From Barrientosiimonas humi (GTDB lineage: Bacteria; Actinomycetota; Actinomycetes; Actinomycetales; Dermatophilaceae): DNA of 64,000 nt. The stretch lies in assembly GCF_006716095.1 (NCBI RefSeq), contig NZ_VFOK01000001.1, positions 1,209,375 to 1,273,374 of the forward strand. The letters run 5' to 3'. The translations under genes and the position numbers were made by a program. The notes beneath the pieces were generated by a model. It was not told the DNA's origin and made no database searches. It saw only the letters and a program-made list of their open reading frames with translations. This document shows, in pieces, positions 34,884 through 45,759 of this stretch; position 1 is the stretch's first letter, and each line of letters starts with the position of its first letter.

Positions 34884-35605
34884 TGACCACACGCCGGTCG
34901 AGTAGGCGAGGAACGAGCCGTATCGAGACCCCCCGCACACCCGCGGCCGTGCTGTGGGACATGGACGGCACGCTCGTCGACACCGAACCGTTCTGGATCG
35001 GGGCCGAGCGAGCGCTGGTCGAGAGCTACGGCGGCACCTGGAGCGACGAGCTGGCGCACCGTTGCGTCGGCAACCCGCTGCTGGTGTCGGCCACGATCAT
35101 CCGCGACAACAGCCCGGTCGAGCTGACGCCGGAGCAGATCGTCGACCACCTGCTGGGACTGGTCGTCGCCGAGATGCGCCGCCACGTGCCGTGGCGGCCG
35201 GGAGCGCGCGAGCTGCTGGAATCCCTTGTGGCAGAAGGGATCCCGTGCGCGCTGGTGACGATGTCGTACGTCCGGTTCGCGCAGGTGCTGCTCGACGTGC
35301 TGCCCGCGGGGACCTTCGCGACCGTGGTCACGGGCGACGCGGTGACGCACGGCAAGCCGCACCCCGAGCCCTACCTCACCGCGGCCGAGCGGCTGGGGGT
35401 CGACCCGCGCGACTGCATCGCGCTGGAGGACTCGCCGCCGGGCGTACGCTCGGCCGTCGCCGCCGGCGTGCCCACCGTCGCGGTCCCGCACGTGGTGCCG
35501 GTGCCGGCGCTGGCCGGGGCGGTGCAGGTCACGACGCTGGACGGGGTGACCCCGCAGGGTCTTGCCCGTCTGGTCGCGACCGCCACCGCCCCGGCCGAGC
35601 GCTGA
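34883..35605 (+). CDS. HAD-superfamily phosphatase (beta-phosphoglucomutase-like)
   Basis: A 240-residue HAD hydrolase. Motif I is LWDMDGTLVDTEPFW, the cap has EMRRHVPWRPGARELLESL, motif II is CALVTMS, motif III Lys is in GDAVTHGKPHPEPYL and motif IV is CIALEDSPPGVRSA. ATG 34883 overlaps the metH stop (ATGA), implying coupling. With that start, residues 5-16 are encoded by the REP-like repeat. GTG 34949, directly before the catalytic motif, is the alternative. The substrate is unknown. Confidence 0.85.
34896..34930 (+). repeat. REP-like inverted repeat, second copy, inside the HAD reading frame
   Basis: GGTCGAGTAGGCGAGGAACG then AGCCGTATCGAGACC, the same ends as the copy at 6572-6610 with a shorter middle. 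If ATG 34883 is used, it is translated. Confidence 0.75.
35219..35245 (+). repeat. In-frame palindromic element, site 6 (in HAD gene)
   Basis: Codons GAA TCC CTT GTG GCA GAA, then GGG ATC CCG (ESLVAEGIP). ATCCCTT and AAGGGAT are perfect 7-bp arms around GTGGCAG. Confidence 0.6.
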
Positions 35606-35628
35606 GCCCGGTTACGCGCTGAGCCCGG

Positions 35629-37494
<1,866 letters not shown>

Positions 37495-37506
37495 TCATCG
37501 ACCACT

Positions 37507-37597
37507 GCTCCTTGCGCCGGCATGACCCGGATCAAGTTGGACGGTCGGGGCCGCATCAGCCCCCTCTCAGCCCGGTGCGCCGGACTCCCGCGAGGGA
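37507..37597 (-). promoter_or_regulatory. TPP riboswitch (THI box) controlling thiC
   Basis: On the minus strand the conserved parts are in order: GCGGGAG, a variable hairpin TCCGGCGCACCGG, GCTGAGAGGG, then CTTGATCCGGGTCATGCCGG and GCGCAAGGA. This is the THI-box core that binds thiamine pyrophosphate. It ends about 90 bases before the thiC start, leaving room for an expression platform that includes the AAGGAGG site. Confidence 0.96.
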
Positions 37598-37637
37598 CAT
37601 TCACTTGCTGTGCCGGCTCTCGGAGCCGACGTGGGCG

Positions 37638-37643
37638 ACGCTA
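37638..37643 (-). promoter_or_regulatory. Probable -10 of the thiC leader
   Basis: TAGCGT (minus strand), about 40 bases before the riboswitch core. The remaining 37644-37883 holds hairpins only. Confidence 0.35.
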
Positions 37644-37747
37644 CCTCACCGGCCGTGGTGGTGACGGCGGTGTCCTCATATGGCGGACAGCGGATGACTC
37701 ACAGCAGACCGCGAGGCGGGCGAGGCGCAGGCTCGCCCGCCGCACAG

Positions 37748-37796
37748 CAGACCGCCCGGCCGGGCGGACGCGTGGTCCGCTCGACCGGGCGGTCTG
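37748..37796 (-). terminator. Large hairpin downstream of the first anchored secreted protein
   Basis: CAGACCGCCCGG (37748-37759) and CCGGGCGGTCTG (37785-37796) are perfect 12-bp arms, 88 bp past the stop of the gene ending at 37884. A second hairpin (GCGGGCGAG/CTCGCCCGC, about 37715-37740) lies next to it. Confidence 0.5.
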
Positions 37797-37883
37797 GGTG
37801 GCCGGAGGCCGAGCCGGCATCGGCTGGCTCAGCTCACCGGCTCACCCGGGTGGGCTCGGCTGCGCCGGCCCAACCGTTGTGGC

Positions 37884-38711
37884 TCAGCCCTCGTCGCTCA
37901 GCCGGCGACGCAGGAAGACCCCGGCGCCGGTGATCGCGGTGAGGGTGGCGATCCCGCCGGCAGCGAGCGCGGCACCGCTGGGGCCCTCACCGACGACACC
38001 GGTGCTGACGACCGGGCCGGTGGGCTGACCGGGGTTGGTGCCGGTCGGCGGGTGGGTGCTGGTCTCGGTGCCCGTCGGGGTGTCCGTGGGCTCCGGGGTG
38101 TCGGTGGGCTCCGGGGTGTCCGTCGGCTCGGGCGTGTCGGTCGGCTCGGGCGTCTCGGTGGGCTCCGGGGTCTCGGTCGGCTCCGGCGTGGTCGGCTCGC
38201 AGTCGAGCTTGAAGACCTTGGACTTGACCTTGATCTCGTTGCCGTCGGCGTCGTACATCGTGACCTTGTAGTGGCCGTTGTCGAGGGTCAGACCGTCGTC
38301 CTCGCCCTCGGGGTCGGCGTTGATGTAGACCGTCGAGCCCACACCGTTCTCGTCGGTGGTGATGCTCAGCGAGACCGAGTCCTCGGTGTCGCTGTCGCCG
38401 CCCTGCGGCACGATCTCGATCGAGCCGGACTGGTTCGGGTCGAAGCCGAAGCCCTCGAGGTTGAACGCGCAGCTCTTCGGGTCGTTGCTCTCGGTGCCGG
38501 CGGGCGTGCCGAGCTCGTGCACCTTGAGCGTGCCGTTGTTGCCGGCCGGGCCGGTCGCGGTGGCGGTCTCGGTGCTGGTGGCGGTCGTGGTCGCCGAGGG
38601 GTCGGGCCCCTCGGTCGGGTCGGCGCTGGCCGACGCCAGGCTGCCGATGCCGAGGCAGGCGATGGCGCCCGCGGTGGCGAGTGCGAAGCGCGGCTTCACG
38701 AGTGACTGCAT
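37884..38711 (-). CDS. Secreted protein with Pro/Glu/Thr repeats and C-terminal membrane anchor
   Basis: A 275-residue protein. A signal peptide (MQSLVKPRFALATAGAIACL..., A-S-A cleavage near 32) is followed by a beta-sandwich-like domain with two Cys (KSCAFNLEGFGFDPNQSGSI, FKLDCEPTTPEP). Then come six or so PEPTDT/PEPTET repeats and the end module VVSTGVVGEGPSGAALAAGG, a hydrophobic span, and FLRRRLSDEG. There is no LPxTG, but STG before a hydrophobic helix and an RRR tail has the layout of a sorting signal. The same module ends the gene at 39096. GGGAGGG precedes ATG 38711. Function unknown. Confidence 0.75.
   Translation of the reverse strand: MQSLVKPRFALATAGAIACLGIGSLASASADPTEGPDPSATTTATSTETATATGPAGNNGTLKVHELGTPAGTESNDPKSCAFNLEGFGFDPNQSGSIEIVPQGGDSDTEDSVSLSITTDENGVGSTVYINADPEGEDDGLTLDNGHYKVTMYDADGNEIKVKSKVFKLDCEPTTPEPTETPEPTETPEPTDTPEPTDTPEPTDTPEPTDTPTGTETSTHPPTGTNPGQPTGPVVSTGVVGEGPSGAALAAGGIATLTAITGAGVFLRRRLSDEG
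38076..38196 (-). repeat. 18-bp tandem repeats coding PEPT(D/E)T
   Basis: Six to seven near-identical 18-bp units, each encoding one PEPTDT or PEPTET hexapeptide of the wall-spanning stalk. They are likely to vary in copy number. Confidence 0.7.
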
Positions 38712-38784
38712 GGGTGTTCCCTCCCTGGTTGAACTTCCGGACGCGCGCTGCCGAAATTTCCCCCGCAGGACACGCGCTGCCTGC

Positions 38785-38790
38785 ACGCTA
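38785..38790 (-). promoter_or_regulatory. Probable -10 of the first anchored protein gene
   Basis: TAGCGT (minus strand), 74 bases before ATG 38711. I see nothing gene-like in the rest of 38712-39095, which also carries the end of the second anchored gene's transcript. Confidence 0.4.
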
Positions 38791-39095
38791 TGCGGGCCGC
38801 GGCTCGGAAGGCTGGGAGTTTTCGGGAAGTGGCGGAAAGTGAAAGATCAGGCGGGAGGTACGTCCACGCTGGGGGGTGCAGTCCTCGGGGCCGGGGGCCT
38901 GGCTGGGGGCCGGTCTGGCGGTGTTCGACGGACGGCTGGACGGTGTCGGTCCGGCACGGGCCGTCCGGTCGCGGGGATCGGGTGATCCTCGCGACCAGGC
39001 GGGTCCGTCCTGCTGCTGCAGACTGCGCCGGACGGGGGTAGGCGCAGGAGCTGCAGGGCGCTTCAGGGCATCAGCCCCTCACGCCGGGTCCCGGC

Positions 39096-39887
39096 TCAGC
39101 CCTCGTCGGTGAGGCGACGACGCAGGAAGACTCCGGCGCCGGTGACTGCGCCAGCGGTGGCGATGCCAGCGGCGGCGAGCGCGGCAGCGTTCGGGCCGTC
39201 GCCGACGACGCCGGTGCTGACGATCGGGCCGCTGGGCTCACCCGGGGCCGGCGGCATGCCGGTCGGGGTGTCGGTTCCGGTCGGCATGGGCGGCGTGCCC
39301 GTGCCGGTGCCGGTCGGGGTGTGCGTCCCGGTGCCCGTGGGGGTGTGGGTTCCCGTCGGGGTCTCCGTCCCGGTGGGGGTCTCCGTGCCGGTGGGCGTGT
39401 GGGTTCCGGTCCGGGTCTCCGTCGGCTCGCAGGTGCACGGTGACGTCGGCGAGCTGGTCGGGCTGGTGCTCGTCGAGGTGCTGGTCGAGGTGGACGTCGA
39501 CGTGCTCGTCGAGGTCGTGGTCGACGTGGACGTCGTCGTGGTGGTGGTCGGTGTGGTCGGGCAGACATCCACATGCGACACGTCGCGCGTCTTGTCACCG
39601 GGGATGTCGTACGACCGAGGGATCGGCCAGCCAGCCTCCTGGTATCCGATGTTGTAGTGGTTCTGGCCGGACTTGATCCAGACCTCACCACTTTCAGGGA
39701 TCGTCGAGCCGGGACGGAGGCTCTTGATCAGTCCTTCACAGTTCGGGTGCCGCTCGCCGATCGTCTCCTGCGCGACCGGGGTGACGGGCGCGGCGGTAGC
39801 CGTGGCGACCGCGAGCCCGCCGACGCCGAGCGTGGCGGTGGCGGCGACGGCGACGAGGCCGGCGCGCAGCTTCATGACTGACTGCAT
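39096..39887 (-). CDS. Secreted Thr/Ser-repeat protein with the same C-terminal anchor
   Basis: A 263-residue protein. The signal peptide MQSVMKLRAGLVAVAATATL resembles its neighbour's. A short ordered domain (ETIGERHPNCEGLIKSLRPG, SGQNHYNIGYQEAGW, VDVCPTTP) is followed by a Thr/Ser tract (~25 residues), then PTGTET/PTGTHT repeats. The anchor module IVSTGVVGDGPNAAALAAAG, hydrophobic helix, FLRRRLTDEG is nearly identical to that of the gene at 37884. The ordered domains differ, so the pair share export and anchoring but not function. AGGAGGGG precedes ATG 39887. Confidence 0.72.
   Translation of the reverse strand: MQSVMKLRAGLVAVAATATLGVGGLAVATATAAPVTPVAQETIGERHPNCEGLIKSLRPGSTIPESGEVWIKSGQNHYNIGYQEAGWPIPRSYDIPGDKTRDVSHVDVCPTTPTTTTTTSTSTTTSTSTSTSTSTSTSTSTSPTSSPTSPCTCEPTETRTGTHTPTGTETPTGTETPTGTHTPTGTGTHTPTGTGTGTPPMPTGTDTPTGMPPAPGEPSGPIVSTGVVGDGPNAAALAAAGIATAGAVTGAGVFLRRRLTDEG
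39290..39560 (-). repeat. Low-complexity repeats coding PTG(T)ET/HT and ST/TT tracts
   Basis: Two blocks: 18-bp-type units PTGTET/PTGTHT (about 39290-39425) and short ST/TST units (about 39455-39560). Confidence 0.65.
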
Positions 39888-39949
39888 GGGGTTCCCCTCC
39901 TGGAACTCGGTCCGCACGCTCCTTGCCCCCGTCGCGCGCGTTGGTCCTC

Positions 39950-39955
39950 ACGCTA
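39950..39955 (-). promoter_or_regulatory. Probable -10 of the second anchored protein gene
   Basis: TAGCGT (minus strand), 63 bases before ATG 39887, the same hexamer and a similar distance as for its paralogue. Nearby GAACA-G-TGTTC (39990-40000) is a small inverted repeat. Confidence 0.4.
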
Positions 39956-40017
39956 GGGAGGCGGGCAGCCCGAGTCTGTGAGTTTGCGGGAACAGTGTTC
40001 TCGTGAAAGAACTGCGC

Positions 40018-40710
40018 TCAGGAGCGAGCCAGCACGATCAGGTGGTCGCTGGCGAGGTCGTGGGGCAGCGCGTCCCAGCAGACCGGGACGTCCTGCACCA
40101 CCCGCGCGACGGAGGTCACGGCGCGGCCGAGGTCCCACGCGAGCGGCGTGAACCCTTGGTGCGCAGCGATGTTCGCGACGTTGAGCACCACGTGCCCGCC
40201 GTCGGCCAGCAGGTCCACGCACGCCGCCACGACGCCGGTGAGCTCGCGCAGGTAGGTCGGGTAGTCGCCGCGGTCGCGGGCGTAAGCGCTCAGCGGGTCG
40301 GCGGGATGGTCGCGCTCGGTGCGGTACGGCGGTGAGGTGAGCACCAGGTCGAACGGACCGCTCACGAGGCGGTCCAGACCCCGGGCGTCGCCCTCGACGA
40401 CCGTGGCGGAGGGCGCGGCCGCGCGGGCGACGGTGCACCGCTCGGGAAGCAGCTCGACCCCCACCGCCGAGCGGCCCAGCTCGGTGGCCACCCGCAGCGT
40501 CGTGCCGAACCCGGCGAACGGGTCGAGCACGCGGTCGCCGGCGACGGTGAGGTCCTCGATCACGGACCGGGCCAGCGAGGCGGTGAAGTGGACGTCCTCG
40601 TCGGCGCCGACCGCGCGCTCGGCCGCCAGGTCGGCGGAGCTGGCGAGGACGTACGGCCGCAGCGGCAGGGCCGGACCCCGCACCTGCCCGTCGTCCGACT
40701 CGCTGTTCAC
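40018..40710 (-). CDS. DNA (or RNA) methyltransferase of the N6/N4 amino type
   Basis: A 230-residue SAM-dependent methylase. The SAM motif is VLDPFAGFGTTLRVATELG, the catalytic motif IV is LVLTSPPYRTERD, and GGHVVLNVANIAA is the motif beyond. It lacks an obvious target-recognition domain, so specificity is unknown. GTG 40710 overlaps the stop of the nuclease gene by 4 bases (GTGA), so the two proteins are made together. The overlap with a RecB-like nuclease is the interesting context. Confidence 0.82.
   Translation of the reverse strand: MNSESDDGQVRGPALPLRPYVLASSADLAAERAVGADEDVHFTASLARSVIEDLTVAGDRVLDPFAGFGTTLRVATELGRSAVGVELLPERCTVARAAAPSATVVEGDARGLDRLVSGPFDLVLTSPPYRTERDHPADPLSAYARDRGDYPTYLRELTGVVAACVDLLADGGHVVLNVANIAAHQGFTPLAWDLGRAVTSVARVVQDVPVCWDALPHDLASDHLIVLARS
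40147..40173 (-). repeat. In-frame palindromic element, weak site (methylase gene)
   Basis: Codons AAC ATC GCT GCG CAC CAA, then GGG TTC ACG (NIAAHQGFT). Confidence 0.35.
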
Positions 40711-41597
40711 TGCACGACCACCTCGGGCTCGCCCGACCACTTGGGGTCGACGGCGCGCTGGGCGGAGTGCGCCGGCAGCGGCGGGGGAGTGCCGCCGAAC
40801 TCGGGGCACAGCTCGCGGAAGTCGCACGAGCGGCACAGCGCGCTGCGGCGGGGGCGCCAGTCGCCGCTCTCGGCCGCGGCGCTGATGGCCGACCAGACGG
40901 CGCGCACCTTGCGCTCGGTGGCGAGCAGGTCGTCCTCGTCGGGCAGGTATCGCACCAGCTCGCCGTTGCCGAGGTAGACCAGCTGCAGCATGCGCGGCAC
41001 GACGCCGGTGGAGCGCCACAGCACCAGGGCGTAGAAGCGCATCTGGAACAGCGCCCGGGTCTCGAACTGCGGGTGGGGCGCGCGACCGGTCTTGTAGTCG
41101 ACGACCCGCACCTCGCCGGTGGAGGCCACGTCGAGCCGGTCGATGTATCCGCGCAGCCGGACGCCGTCGAGCTCGACCTCGACGTAGTGCTCGCGGTGGG
41201 CGGGCTCCAGGCGGGTGGGGTCCTCCAGGCCGAACCACTTCTCGACCAGCCGGCCCGCGGCCGCGAACCACGACTCGCGGTCGCTCTCGTCGACCAGCGC
41301 GGCGAGCTCGGGGTCGCGCTCGACCATCTCCTGCCACGCCTGCGGGATCAGGCCGACGGCCGACTCCGGCGTGCGCTGCGCGGGCGGCGCGTCGAAGACC
41401 CGCTCCAGTACCGAGTGCACCAGGGTGCCCCGCGCCGCGGCAGGGGACGGGGGCGTGGGCAGCCGGTCGACGACGCGCAGCCGGTAGAGCAGGGGGCACT
41501 GCAGGAAGTCGGACGCCCGGCTCGGCGACAGCGCCGGGCGTGGCTCCGGGAGCGCCCCCGCAGGCGGGGTCGCACGGTCGGAGCGGGTGGCGGGCAT
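40707..41597 (-). CDS. RecB-type PD-(D/E)XK nuclease with 4Fe-4S cluster
   Basis: A 296-residue single-domain exonuclease. The nuclease core is GTLVHSVLERVF, RGYIDRLDVAS (metal Asp) and VRVVDYKTGRAPH (D-x-K). Four Cys, one in DFLQCPLLYRLR and three in LCRSCDFRELCPEF, match the AddB/Cas4-like iron-sulfur arrangement. Mycobacteria carry a homologue (Rv2119) near trmI and mpa, as here. ATG 41597 is chosen over TTG 41603 because a -10 box ends 6 bases before it. Confidence 0.85.
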   Translation of the reverse strand: MPATRSDRATPPAGALPEPRPALSPSRASDFLQCPLLYRLRVVDRLPTPPSPAAARGTLVHSVLERVFDAPPAQRTPESAVGLIPQAWQEMVERDPELAALVDESDRESWFAAAGRLVEKWFGLEDPTRLEPAHREHYVEVELDGVRLRGYIDRLDVASTGEVRVVDYKTGRAPHPQFETRALFQMRFYALVLWRSTGVVPRMLQLVYLGNGELVRYLPDEDDLLATERKVRAVWSAISAAAESGDWRPRRSALCRSCDFRELCPEFGGTPPPLPAHSAQRAVDPKWSGEPEVVVQ

Positions 41598-41603
41598 GCG
41601 CAA

Positions 41604-41609
41604 AGGGTA
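41604..41609 (-). promoter_or_regulatory. Leaderless -10 box of the nuclease-methylase operon
   Basis: TACCCT (minus strand) ends 6 bases before ATG 41597. Confidence 0.5.
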
Positions 41610-41673
41610 GGCGCCGGCACGGACAGCCCGAGCCCGGCGCCCGAGGCCTCAGGAAGCGCGCAGCACCGGCGAC

Positions 41674-41679
41674 TACGCT
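41674..41679 (+). promoter_or_regulatory. Leaderless -10 box of the M50 protease gene
   Basis: TACGCT ends 6 bases before ATG 41686. Confidence 0.55.
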
Positions 41680-41685
41680 CCTTTC

Positions 41686-42825
41686 ATGCCCAGCCGAAGT
41701 CCCGACCCCGGCGTCAGCGGCTGGCGTCTCGGATCGCTGCGTGGCGTGCCGGTCTACCTCGGCTCCAGCTGGCCGATCATCGCCGTCGTCATCGTGCTGC
41801 TCTTCGGCCCGCCGCTGCAGCGCGCGCTGCCCGAGCTCGGGATGGGCGCGTACGCCGTCGCCGCGCTCTACGCGGTCCTGCTCCTGCTGTCCGTGCTGGT
41901 GCACGAGGCCGCGCACGCGATCACCGGTCAGCTGCGCGGCTACCGGGTCTCGCGGATCGTGGCCGACCTGTGGGGCGGGCACACGGCCTACGACCACGCC
42001 GACACCACCCCCGGCTCCTCGGCCCTGGTCGCGGTCGTCGGGCCGGCGGCCAACGGCGCGCTCGCCGCGCTCGCCTGGGCGGCGCTCCCGGTCGTCCCCG
42101 AGGGCGTACCCCGCCTGCTCGTGCTCGCCCTCGCGTGGAGCAACGGGTTCGTCGCGCTGTTCAACCTGATGCCCGGGCTCCCGCTCGACGGCGGATTCCT
42201 CGTCGAGGCGCTGGTCTGGAAGGTCAGCGGGTCCAAGACGACAGGCACCGTCGTGGCCGGCTGGTGCGGTCGCGTCGTCACCGTCGCCCTGCTGCTCTGG
42301 GCGATCGTGCTGCCGCTGCTGCAGGGCCGCAGCCCCTCGCTCGTCACGGTCGTCTGGTCGCTGTTCCTCGCCAGCTTCCTGTGGTTCGGCGCGACCCAGG
42401 CCATCCGGGCGGGCCACGGGCGGGCCCTGCTCGCGCGCGTACGCCTGCGCGACGTCGCCGAGCCCGTCACCGTCGTCGACGACACGACACCGGTGGCGGC
42501 GCTGCCGCCCGGCGCCGTCGTGGTCGGCAACCAGGCCCGCGGCCCGTGGGGCGTCGTCGAGCCGCAGGCGCTGGCCGGCGTCGACCCGGCCCAGCGCGCG
42601 CAGGTCCCGGCGGGGGCGGTCGCCGTCGCGCAGCCGGCCGGCTGGGTCACCTCCGCGCCGAGCCTCGACGTCGACGTGACGGTTGCGGTCGCGGCGGTCC
42701 AGGCGGCGTCGGCGGAGCAGATCCTCGTGGTGACCGAGACCCAGCCGCCCGAGGTGGCGCTGGTCGCCACCGCCCGGCTCGGCGCCGCGCTGACCCGCGC
42801 CGACGCGGAGCAGCCGCGTCCCTAG
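41686..42825 (+). CDS. Site-2-type intramembrane metalloprotease (M50)
   Basis: A 379-residue membrane protease with about six hydrophobic segments. Zinc motif HEAAH is at 73-77 ([12 protein letters not shown]) and the third ligand region is [18 protein letters not shown]. The C-terminal ~130 residues ([57 protein letters not shown]) resemble a CBS-like regulatory domain. This is the SpoIVFB/Rv2625c-type rather than the PDZ-bearing RseP type. It probably cleaves a membrane protein; the target is unknown. It is followed directly by trmI and mpa. Confidence 0.86.
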   Translation: MPSRSPDPGVSGWRLGSLRGVPVYLGSSWPIIAVVIVLLFGPPLQRALPELGMGAYAVAALYAVLLLLSVLVHEAAHAITGQLRGYRVSRIVADLWGGHTAYDHADTTPGSSALVAVVGPAANGALAALAWAALPVVPEGVPRLLVLALAWSNGFVALFNLMPGLPLDGGFLVEALVWKVSGSKTTGTVVAGWCGRVVTVALLLWAIVLPLLQGRSPSLVTVVWSLFLASFLWFGATQAIRAGHGRALLARVRLRDVAEPVTVVDDTTPVAALPPGAVVVGNQARGPWGVVEPQALAGVDPAQRAQVPAGAVAVAQPAGWVTSAPSLDVDVTVAVAAVQAASAEQILVVTETQPPEVALVATARLGAALTRADAEQPRP

Positions 42826-42828
42826 ACT
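42823..42828 (+). promoter_or_regulatory. Leaderless -10 box fused to the upstream stop codon
   Basis: TAGACT ends 8 bases before ATG 42837. TAG is the stop of the M50 gene. Confidence 0.45.
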
Positions 42829-42836
42829 CTGCCCCC

Positions 42837-43919
42837 ATGACTGCCGAGCAGACCCGGGGCGAGGCTCCCACCGGAGCGGCCCTGCGCCGCGGACCGTTCG
42901 TCGAGGGCGAGCGGGTCCAGCTGACCGACCCCAAGGGCCGGCTGCACACCATCACCCTCGGCGCGGGCAAGCAGTTCCACACCCACCGCGGCTACCTGCT
43001 CCACGACGAGCTGATCGGCGCGCCCGACGGCTCCACGATCACCAACACCGCGGGGGTCGAGTACCTCGCGCTGCGTCCGCTGCTGTCCGACTACGTGATG
43101 TCGATGCCGCGCGGCGCCGCCGTCGTCTATCCCAAGGACGCCGGGCAGATCGTCACCTTCGCCGACGTGTTCCCGGGGGCGCGGGTCGTCGAGGCCGGGG
43201 TCGGCTCGGGCGCACTGTCGATGTCGTTGCTGCGCGCCGTCGGCGACCAGGGGTCGCTGCACTCCTTCGAGCGCCGCGACGACTTCGCGACCATCGCCAA
43301 GGCCAACGTGCGCGAGTTCTTCGGCGGCGACCACCCGGCGTGGACCGTGACCGTCGGCGACCTGGTCGAGCAGCTCCCGCAGCACGTCGAGCCCGGCACC
43401 GTCGACCGGGTCGTGCTCGACATGCTCGCGCCGTGGGAGTGCCTCGACGTCGTCGCCGACGCGCTCGCCCCGGGCGGGGTGCTGATCGCCTACGTCGCCA
43501 CCGCCACCCAGCTGTCCCGCGTCGCCGAGGCCGCGCGCGACCACGGCGGCTACACCGAGCCGAGCGCCTGGGAGTCGATGGTGCGCGGCTGGCACCTCGA
43601 GGGCCTGGCCGTACGTCCGCAGCACCGCATGCACGGACACACCGGCTTCCTCATCAGCACCCGCCGGCTCGCCCCCGGCGTGACGCCGCCGCTGCGCAAG
43701 CGTCGCCCGGCCAAGGGCTCCTACGGCGAGGGCGAGGCGGAGTCGGCCGGCGGCGCGACCCCCGAGGACTTCGGCGAGCGTCCCGTGTCGGACAAGAAGG
43801 TGCGCAAGCTCGCCCGCTCGCTGGCGCCGGCCGAGGAGAGCCCCACCCAGGAGAGCCCCGCCCAGACGAGCCCCACCCGGCCGGGTGTTGCGCCCTCCGA
43901 GGAGGAGGCCGACGGCTGA
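42837..43919 (+). CDS. trmI: tRNA (adenine-58-N1)-methyltransferase TrmI
   Basis: A 360-residue enzyme making m1A58 in the tRNA T-loop. The N-terminal beta domain ([34 protein letters not shown]) and [20 protein letters not shown] are diagnostic. The SAM motif is [16 protein letters not shown] and [12 protein letters not shown] is the active-site block. The C-terminal ~80 residues are a charged, disordered tail with an [14 protein letters not shown] repeat. Actinobacterial trmI is regularly next to mpa/ARC. Confidence 0.95.
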   Translation: MTAEQTRGEAPTGAALRRGPFVEGERVQLTDPKGRLHTITLGAGKQFHTHRGYLLHDELIGAPDGSTITNTAGVEYLALRPLLSDYVMSMPRGAAVVYPKDAGQIVTFADVFPGARVVEAGVGSGALSMSLLRAVGDQGSLHSFERRDDFATIAKANVREFFGGDHPAWTVTVGDLVEQLPQHVEPGTVDRVVLDMLAPWECLDVVADALAPGGVLIAYVATATQLSRVAEAARDHGGYTEPSAWESMVRGWHLEGLAVRPQHRMHGHTGFLISTRRLAPGVTPPLRKRRPAKGSYGEGEAESAGGATPEDFGERPVSDKKVRKLARSLAPAEESPTQESPAQTSPTRPGVAPSEEEADG

Positions 43920-43971
43920 ATCCGCCCTGCTCACAGGGTGAGTCGCGCCTTCCGCTCTCAGATCCGCGAGT

Positions 43972-43993
43972 TAGGGTCGAAGCAGAGAAGGAG
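43972..43993 (+). promoter_or_regulatory. mpa -10 box and ribosome site
   Basis: TAGGGT (43972-43977), then AAGGAGG ending at 43993, 6 bases before ATG 44000. Confidence 0.5.
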
Positions 43994-43999
43994 GCCACG

Positions 44000-45748
44000 A
44001 TGACCGAGGAGCAGCAGCCCCAGCGGCGTGCCGACGGCAGCGCCACCGAGGATTCCGAGCAGCGCCTGCGCGACGAGGTGGAGGGCCTGCGGGCCAAGGT
44101 CGCGGCAGGTCCCTCCCGACAGCGACAGCTCGAGCAGCAGGTGCTGCAGCTGCAGTCGTCGATGGGCACGCTCTCGTCGCAGAACGAGCGCCTCGTGCGC
44201 ACGCTCAAGGACGCGCGCGAGCAGATCGTCACGCTCAAGAACGAGGTCGACCGGCTCGCCCAGCCGCCGGCGTCGTACGGCATCGTGCTGGCCGTCCACG
44301 ACGACGTCACCGCCGACATCCTCTCCAGCGGGCGCAAGATGCGCGTCGCGGTGAGCCCCACGGTCGAGACCGAGCAGATGGCGCCCGGCCGTGAGGTCAT
44401 GCTCAACGAGGCGCTGAACATCGTCGCCACGGCCGGTTTCGAGCAGATCGGCGAGCTGGTCACCGCCAAGGAGCACCTCGGCTCCGGCCGGGTGCTCGTG
44501 GTCGCGCACGCCGACGAGGAGCGCATCTGCCGGGTCGCCGACTCCCTCGAGGAGTCCACGATCCGCGTCGGCGACTCGCTGCTGCTCGACAGCCGCAGCG
44601 GGTTCGTCTACGAGCGCATCCCCAAGGCCGAGGTCGCCGACCTGGTGCTCGAGGAGGTGCCCGACATCCACTACGAGGACATCGGTGGTCTCGCCGGGCA
44701 GATCGAGCAGATCCGCGACGCGGTCGAGCTGCCCTACCTGCACGCCGACCTGTTCCGCGAGCACCAGCTGCGCCCGCCGAAGGGTGTGCTGCTCTACGGC
44801 CCGCCCGGCTGCGGCAAGACGCTCATCGCCAAGGCCGTCGCGGCCTCCCTCGCGCGCAAGGTCGCCGAGAAGACCGGCCGCGACGACCAGCAGAGCTACT
44901 TCCTCAACATCAAGGGCCCCGAGCTGCTCAACAAGTACGTCGGGGAGACCGAGCGGCACATCCGGCTGATCTTCCAGCGGGCTCGGGAGAAGAGCTCCGA
45001 CGGCACGCCCGTGGTGGTGTTCTTCGACGAGATGGAGAGCCTGTTCCGCACCCGCGGGTCCGGCGTGAGCTCCGACGTCGAGACCACGATCGTGCCGCAG
45101 CTGCTGGCCGAGATCGACGGCGTCGAGCGCCTCGAGAACGTCATCGTCATCGGCGCCTCCAACCGCGAGGACATGATCGACCCGGCCATCCTGCGCCCGG
45201 GGCGGCTCGACGTGAAGATCAAGATCGAGCGGCCCGACGCCGAGAGCGCCCGCGACATCTTCAGCAAGTACCTCACGACCGAGCTCCCGCTGCACGCCGA
45301 CGACGTCGCCGAGAACGGCGGCTCGGTCGAGGCGACCGTGGAGGCGATGATCCAGGCGACCGTGGAGCGGATGTACTCCCAGATCGAGGAGAACCGCTTC
45401 CTGGAGGTCACCTACGCCGGCGGCGACAAGGAGATCCTCTACTTCAAGGACTTCAACTCCGGCGCGATGATCGAGAACATCGTGGGCCGCGCGAAGAAGA
45501 TGGCGATCAAGGACCAGATCACCACCGGCTCCAGGGGCCTGCGCGTCGAGCACCTGCTGCGCTCGTGCGTCGATGAGTTCAAGGAGAACGAGGACCTGCC
45601 CAACACCACCAACCCCGACGACTGGGCGCGCATCTCCGGCAAGAAGGGCGAGCGGATCGTCTACATCCGCACGCTCATCACCGGCAAGGACGGCGCCGAG
45701 CCCGGCCGCTCGATCGACCAGGTGGGCTCGACGGGGCAGTACCTCTAG
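44000..45748 (+). CDS. mpa: Proteasome-associated AAA ATPase Mpa/ARC
   Basis: A 582-residue hexameric unfoldase that recruits pupylated proteins and feeds them to the 20S proteasome. The N-terminal coiled coil (~20-78, [20 protein letters not shown]) binds Pup. Tandem OB domains follow ([20 protein letters not shown]). AAA module: Walker A GPPGCGKT (266-273), Walker [11 protein letters not shown] (~341-350), arginine-finger region [17 protein letters not shown]. It ends GQYL, the family's proteasome-gate-opening C-terminus. dop-pup-prcBA lie 12 kb downstream. Confidence 0.97.
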   Translation: MTEEQQPQRRADGSATEDSEQRLRDEVEGLRAKVAAGPSRQRQLEQQVLQLQSSMGTLSSQNERLVRTLKDAREQIVTLKNEVDRLAQPPASYGIVLAVHDDVTADILSSGRKMRVAVSPTVETEQMAPGREVMLNEALNIVATAGFEQIGELVTAKEHLGSGRVLVVAHADEERICRVADSLEESTIRVGDSLLLDSRSGFVYERIPKAEVADLVLEEVPDIHYEDIGGLAGQIEQIRDAVELPYLHADLFREHQLRPPKGVLLYGPPGCGKTLIAKAVAASLARKVAEKTGRDDQQSYFLNIKGPELLNKYVGETERHIRLIFQRAREKSSDGTPVVVFFDEMESLFRTRGSGVSSDVETTIVPQLLAEIDGVERLENVIVIGASNREDMIDPAILRPGRLDVKIKIERPDAESARDIFSKYLTTELPLHADDVAENGGSVEATVEAMIQATVERMYSQIEENRFLEVTYAGGDKEILYFKDFNSGAMIENIVGRAKKMAIKDQITTGSRGLRVEHLLRSCVDEFKENEDLPNTTNPDDWARISGKKGERIVYIRTLITGKDGAEPGRSIDQVGSTGQYL

Positions 45749-45759
45749 GAGCAGTCCCT

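Noticed and set aside
39990-40000. GAACAGTGTTC as a LexA box
   Set aside because: The spacing between half-sites is wrong for LexA, and it lies between gene ends rather than at a promoter.
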